DNA of 64,000 bases from Ambrosia x helenae (Eukaryota > Streptophyta > Magnoliopsida > Asterales > Asteraceae). A program made the translations under genes and the position numbers. Of this stretch, positions 59,477 to 64,000 are shown piece by piece. Each line of letters begins with the position of its first letter. The stretch's first letter is position 1. The DNA is taken from assembly GCA_030844895.1 (NCBI GenBank), contig CM061232.1, positions 83,532,555-83,596,554 of the forward strand, in the 5' to 3' direction. The notes beneath the pieces are model-generated. The model had not been told where the DNA came from. It did no database searches and worked only from the letters and a program-made list of their open reading frames with translations.

Positions 59477-60765
59477 GAGTAAACTGCACGGATGGTCCCT
59501 ATGGTTTACCCAAATTTAAACTCTGCTCCTCAGCCTTTCAAAATTACACGTATGGGATATGTGGTTTGTATTTTGTTTCATCGATGGTCCCTGACTTGGA
59601 TGGAGGTTAAGTTTTTCAGTTAAGCCTATATGAAATTACTAAAATACCCCTTTTAAAAAAATAAAAATAAAACATATTATAAATCCCTCCCTCTCTCTTT
59701 ATATCTCTATCTTTGTCTCTTCAACCCCACTGCCACCACCATCTTCCCCTAACTACCACCACCAATCATCTAGCACCACCGTAATCTTCCCCCCGTCACC
59801 GTCACCTCACCCCCTCAACACCTCCTGCCCTGAAACCCTCACTAATTAACAAACAAGATCATATTCGAATTATATTCTCCCAAAAAGAACCAGCTCGTCT
59901 TGCTACAGAAGATGCGAAAAGGTAAAAGAAAACAGGATCCATTGTTGGTGAAGTGAGATGAGAGTTTAGGGTTTCGAAAGGGATGGATCGGATCCTAAGA
60001 TAGCTGCCACGTGTGCTTGTTAGATAACAGATCCCTCCCACGGAGCTCCTAAGGACAAGCATACCAATTTTTTTCGAGTTGAGCGGTTACAGAAGATGAG
60101 GAGGAGTATGTTGAAGAACTGAAGTAGATGATCTGATCTGATGGCAACAAAATAAAATTGGAAAGGCGTAAATCTTGCAAAGCATTTCCTTGAGAGTGCA
60201 TCACATCCACAACCTGAACAACGCGTAGGTGTATCCACAACCTCTCCACTTTATTATTTACCACCTGTGGATCCATTGTTGGTGAAGTGAAAGATATGAT
60301 TATTATTAATATTGGTGGTGGCGTTTTTTTCGAAGGGGGATTGGAATAGGGCATAAGGAAGAATAATTAGGGCAAAGTGGCGAGATGGAAGGGTCTTGTT
60401 ATGGGGTTTGTATTTTGAAGAGGTGGTGGATGACATTTAAAGGGGTAGGCGTCTGGGATTTTTAAGAGGTGGTGGTGGTAGTTGTTTGAGGAGGTGGTGG
60501 TGGTGGTTGGAGGAAGAGGGGGTGATGTTGGTTGTTTAAGGAGGAGGTGGTGGTGTTCCAAGAAAATATATAAAAAAGATTAAACTGCTTGGATGGTCCA
60601 TATGGGTAGTTTAGTCATTTTACATTGACTTAACTGAAAATTTTAACGAAGTTAGCTGGTAAGGACCAAAATGTTATAAAAAGTTAACAATAGGGACCAT
60701 TGAAAATATATGGGGGCATCGGTGTAACTCATGCAAACCACAGGGACCATCCGTGCAGTTTACTC
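59477..60765. mobile_element. Mutator-like element (candidate Pack-MULE), 1289 bp
   Basis: Begins GAGTAAACTGCACGGATGGT and ends with its reverse complement, 23 of 24 terminal bases or better, with weaker mirrored similarity for about 150 bp (TTTTCAGTTAAG on both sides). Such long inverted repeats fit MULEs. A 9 bp target duplication is not clear. There is no MuDR transposase. The interior holds a gene-like fragment (60005-60249), CCACCACC-type stretches, and GGATCCATTGTTGGTGAAGT twice (59936 and 60270). Confidence 0.7.
60005..60249 (-). pseudogene. Captured fragment of a SPA-like (suppressor of phyA) gene
   Basis: The minus strand reads VERLWIHLRVVQVVDVMHSQ, then ALQDLRLSNFILLPSDQIIY, a serine run, LEKNWYACP, a stop, and ELRGRDLLSN. 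The order HSQG...DLRxSxF(I/V)L...EKxWYxxPEEL matches what I know of the N-terminal kinase-like domain of plant SPA proteins, which act with COP1 in light signalling. The stop replaces the expected glutamate. Only about 80 residues are present, without the rest of the kinase-like domain or WD repeats. The alternative is chance similarity to another kinase-like protein. Confidence 0.5.
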
Positions 60766-60841
60766 TTGTATGTAAGTAATGGATGTTATCACTATTAAAT
60801 ATCAAACCCAAATAATCTATCAAAACTACACAGATAAAAAA

Positions 60842-61180
60842 AATGGAGCGAGTTGTTCATTGGAAATTTTGTATTGAAGGGTATCATTATGTAGTTTACA
60901 TGAATGATAACACTCAATACGTGTTTGGATCAAGGGAAACAATATCACAGATGGATGTAGAATTCCAAAGACAGATGTATCAAGTTGATAAGAATATTTA
61001 ATTAAGGTATTTAGATGAAATGCTCTTAATGGAAATGTTGGAGCAAAATATTGTTGATGAAGAATTTATTGAGCCATATCATGTGGTAAGTTTGTTTTAC
61101 TCTCATGAGTTTGAAATAGCAATAGTGTCTATGACAATGGAACGAAGGAAAGATACCGCGGCGTATAGATAGAATATTCA
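60842..61180 (+). pseudogene. Unassigned coding relic
   Basis: From the ATG at 60843 a frame reads MERVVHWKFCIEGYHYVVYM to VDKNI, one TAA (60999-61001), then LRYLDEMLLMEMLEQNIVDE to RRKDTAAYR. Codon structure holds for over 300 bp with one stop, more than expected here. I do not recognise the family. No membrane or catalytic motif is seen. Low-quality frames continue to about 61365. Confidence 0.35.
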
Positions 61181-61365
61181 AACGACTTGGACTTTCTGGA
61201 ATAGCTGGACTAGATAAGGATGAGTAACGTCAACCGGAACACATTTCATGTTAATCTGGAACAAATGATCAAGGCAAGGATAATGTACTTGAAGGAGCAA
61301 GCTGAACAGTTTGTGGAAGGCTTATCATCTTATTGAAGTTCAAGTGATGAAAATGATGAACTTTA

Positions 61366-61689
61366 AATTGTATTATGTTTAGAATGTTTATAGTTTATGA
61401 CTGAACAATATTAATGTTAACCTAGATGGTAATTATCTATGTTTTATATGAATATGTGGTGCCATTTTATCTTTTTTATTAATAAACAAATAATAACAAA
61501 TTACGTTAAAAAATAGAAATATGTATATAAAGCTTAACCAATGTGACCATTTGAAAATACAATCGTCACCAATTGTAATATTCTCAGTTTTAATCAATAC
61601 AGACCATCCAACGACACGAAACCTACAATATAGGAAAGGGCATCGATGGTTTTTTTTTTTTGTGTTATTGTAGATAAAGTGCAGTGGAA
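61366..61689. other. Intergenic sequence, nothing recognised
   Basis: AT-rich, no supported feature. Confidence 0.5.
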
Positions 61690-61699
61690 TAAACTATAA

Positions 61700-62225
61700 A
61701 ATTTAAGCATCTTTAAGTGGTTTCAACATCCTTCAGTGATTTTAACATCTGATGACTCATCATCATTTGTTTATCATCAATGTTTGTTTTGTCCAACAGA
61801 CCTTTTGGTGCATCTATTGAGTTGGTTTGTACAGTGGCCATCTGTTGGAATCATCTTCTAGTGGTTTCAAGATCCTTCAAAGCTTTCAACATCTGTTGAC
61901 TCATCATCATTTGTTTGTTTCAACATCTATTCTGTCCAACAGACCTTCAACACAACTTCTATCACAGCAAACCTTGATTATTGTAAAGTCTGTTAACCTT
62001 CTCTATGATTTTGCAACTATTTATGTTCAAAAATTCTATAGGTTATCCGTGTTTTCGCATCTGGGGCTTATTTTATTCCCCATTTCTTCACTAATTCAAT
62101 GTATGTTCAGTCCAACAGACCTTCAACACAGCTTCTATCATAGCAAACCTTCATCATTTGTAAAGTCTGTTAACCTTCTCTATGCTTGGAGACAGTTTGT
62201 CTTCAAAAATTCTATAGACCACCCG
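61700..62225. repeat. Tandemly duplicated Copia LTR-like sequence
   Basis: Two adjacent duplications: GACTCATCATCATTTGTTT recurs at about 61761 and 61900, and the block from GTCCAACAGACCTTCAACAC to AAAAATTCTATAG recurs at about 61936 and 62111, 175 bp apart. CCAACAGACC also links it to the LTR at 3969-4587. Confidence 0.75.
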
Positions 62226-62528
62226 TGTTGTCACACGAGTTTTACCCCATGTTTATTAATCGAATTTTTTATTAATAATATTTAACAACTAAATATTATT
62301 TTTTATGTTCGCAGTCTAAAGTGTAACTTTTTCAATCATACTTTGATAGTTCCATTATTAATTAATATTTGGACACCATTTCCAACATGGACAACATGGA
62401 TATTACAGTGAAAATAGCAGAGTAAAAAAGTAATCGTTACAACAAGTGGGCTATATCAATCGAAGGTGGCATAAACATTCAATTAAATTCAAGTATTTAG
62501 AAAGTTGCCATCTTTAGCACTCTTCATC

Positions 62529-62535
62529 TATAAAA
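62529..62535 (+). promoter_or_regulatory. TATA box before the retroelement frame
   Basis: CATCTATAAAACGCCC about 100 bp before the ATG at 62632. The same CATCTATAAAAC phrase precedes the related frame at 58706 on the other strand. Confidence 0.5.
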
Positions 62536-62631
62536 CGCCCACTTAATCACAAATCTCTACCATCACTGAAAAATCCATACAACACCCAAAAAGCTAAAGA
62601 TCTTATCAGATTTTCAAACCCTAGAACTCAA

Positions 62632-63488
62632 AATGTCAACTACAACTAGATAAGAAGAATATGCACCAAGAGTTCAACCACAAATCATGCCCAGAAACAT
62701 ATTGGTGTCATATAGTGAAGGCAAAGCAAACAACATAATTGTTGAGCTAGATCATTCAAAGTATAACGAGAGACACCATATCATCATTGAATAGTCGAAC
62801 CACTATCCATTGGCTGGAGGACTAACATTGTAAAAAACTGTACTAGTGAAGATCTTGCAACAAGTCTAGGGGACCATGAAAGCTGAAGAAACTGAAGATG
62901 GACCAGAAGACGTGTTGGTTGCTCATGTTTTAGGATGATCAGACATTGAGAAACGACATAGAAGACATTAAAAGTATACCGGGGCTATCATGTGAAACAA
63001 AGTATGATGATTTGCCAACTACAAAGCAGGTTGGAGAAATATTAAGGAATTTGGGACACAAGGCAAACTTCAAGAAAATGGGAGATTTTAAGATTGGCCA
63101 TCTGCTGCCATTCTTGAGCCTGTTGTTCATGATAATCAACAAATGCGTGATATCAAAAAATGGAGGAATGAACCAAGGAAGCCAATACTCACTTAACATT
63201 CTATATGGCTTGGTCACAAGAGCAAAGACTAATTATGCAGGGCTCATCTGGACTAGGATAAAACGGAGCATGGATACAGAAGTACCAAAGAAGAGAGAAA
63301 AAAAGACTGAAAAACACATTCCTTATCCAAGATTTTTGGCTACTCTCATTACTAAGAAACAAGAAGATGCAGAAATGCAGTTTAATGATGATGAGATTAT
63401 GTTCACTTCTGCAGAAATGTTAGCTTGGAAGGATAAAGCTTCAAATGGGAAGAGGAAGATCAACTTCCAAACCTTACCCCAGGTATAA
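62632..63488 (+). pseudogene. Unclassified retroelement gag-like frame
   Basis: The first part from 62632 (MSTTTR, stop, EEYAPRVQPQIMPRNILVSY, then NNIIVELDHSKYNERHHIII) has stops and frameshifts. The second, from 62946, is open for 180 residues: EILRNLGHKANF, HLLPFLSLLFMIINKCVISK, NILYGLVTRAKTNYAGLIW, a Lys-rich linker, then YPRFLATLITKK. The hydrophobic-helix then YPRF pattern is typical of large gag-like frames I recall in Asteraceae retroelements. There is no enzyme motif. The ATG at 62946 is probably not the true start. Confidence 0.5.
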
Positions 63489-64000
63489 TTTCTGTTATAC
63501 CAGAAAACTCCCCATATTTGAAAAATCACCTAAGGCTTATCAACAAACAAGATAGTAATAGCTTAAACAGCTCGAGTTCTAAGTCTAAGGAAAATTCCTA
63601 AACTACCCCTCTAGCAGACCAGTCCAGGAACACCAGCAGATTAAGCGATTCTAAGGAATCCCCTTATCAGTCTGAGCCTATCCCTCACCCTGACCCACAC
63701 AGATCATCACCTTCCATTTCACTAAACACAACCCATTGAAAGCACTATCCATTTCAGCTCTGAATTTAAACCAGATGAGGAAACTAAAATCAAAACTGGT
63801 AGACACCATGGGCAAGTTTATGGAAGGAGACATGTGTTGTCTTCTTCAACAACTCATAGAGGACAGACCTCAGGGAATGTCCAAAGAAATGAGAAAAATC
63901 CAGTAATGCATATGTTGCAACCATTTGTTGATGGAAGGACTGGTACACCATCATTGGATTGTGTACAACCTCTACCAATAGCAGAAGAAATTGTGTTTTC
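63489..64000 (+). pseudogene. Continuation of the retroelement frame to the window edge
   Basis: After the stop at 63486-63488 there are stops in all frames, then from about 63739 an open frame to the edge (ESTIHFSSEFKPDEETKIKT, then HMLQPFVDGRTGTPSLDCV). It is hydrophilic, Ser/Thr-rich, probably the linker part of the same protein. Confidence 0.4.

Noticed and set aside
61827..62285. 152-residue plus-strand frame
   Set aside because: It is a translation of the tandemly duplicated LTR-like sequence, and the protein repeats with the DNA.

Overview
This is a stretch of plant nuclear heterochromatin built almost entirely of transposable elements nested in one another. I found no intact host gene. 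The AT-rich background, plant-type Ty1/Copia and Ty3/Gypsy chromoviral and Tat elements, a tRNA-related SINE, hAT and PIF/Harbinger MITEs and a MULE all point to a eudicot. Several retroelement reading frames and LTR styles resemble those I know from Asteraceae (sunflower, lettuce, chrysanthemum). That family call is inference from memory, not a search result.

Layout, left to right. 1-10089: 3' part of a plus-strand Copia element, from the GAG-pre-integrase domain to the 3' LTR, split by a 2.5 kb solo Gypsy LTR (505-3005) and by a solo Copia-type LTR (3969-7427). The second insertion itself contains another solo Gypsy LTR (4588-7364). 10640-13902: a decayed PIF/Harbinger element holding a foldback element, which holds a hAT-like element rich in ACC repeats, which holds a 522 bp hAT MITE. 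13958-17357: a SINE with a 17 bp target duplication, an older SINE relic, an ATT microsatellite and a poly-G minisatellite. 17358-22745: Gypsy LTRs in reverse orientation, one nested in the other, and an LTR remnant with its primer binding site.

22746-28947: internal frames and 3' LTR of a retroelement, interrupted by a solo Gypsy LTR (23765-26264) and a hAT MITE (27101-27762). 28948-39527: minus-strand Tat-like Gypsy relic (gag, primer binding site, 5' LTR). A complete 7.9 kb non-autonomous LTR element (31342-39263) sits inside its LTR. 39528-58345: minus-strand chimeric Copia block in which a 6.7 kb unit is tandemly duplicated, about 2.2 copies. Copy 1 carries a later solo LTR (47143-48870). 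58346-64000: fragments of an unclassified retroelement frame, a Mutator-like element that seems to carry a piece of a SPA (suppressor of phyA) gene, an unassigned coding relic, LTR-derived tandem repeats, and another retroelement frame running off the window.

No pathway is encoded here. What can be read is a history of insertions. Clean target-site duplications (5 bp for LTR elements, 8 bp for hAT, TAA for Harbinger, 17 bp for the SINE) give exact boundaries and relative ages. Six solo LTRs against one complete two-LTR element indicate frequent LTR-LTR recombination. The most unusual items are the chimeric Copia tandem array with its integrase-to-gag fusion, position-conserved palindrome clusters near LTR promoters, Pol III-like A/B boxes inside a Gypsy LTR family, and the candidate Pack-MULE.
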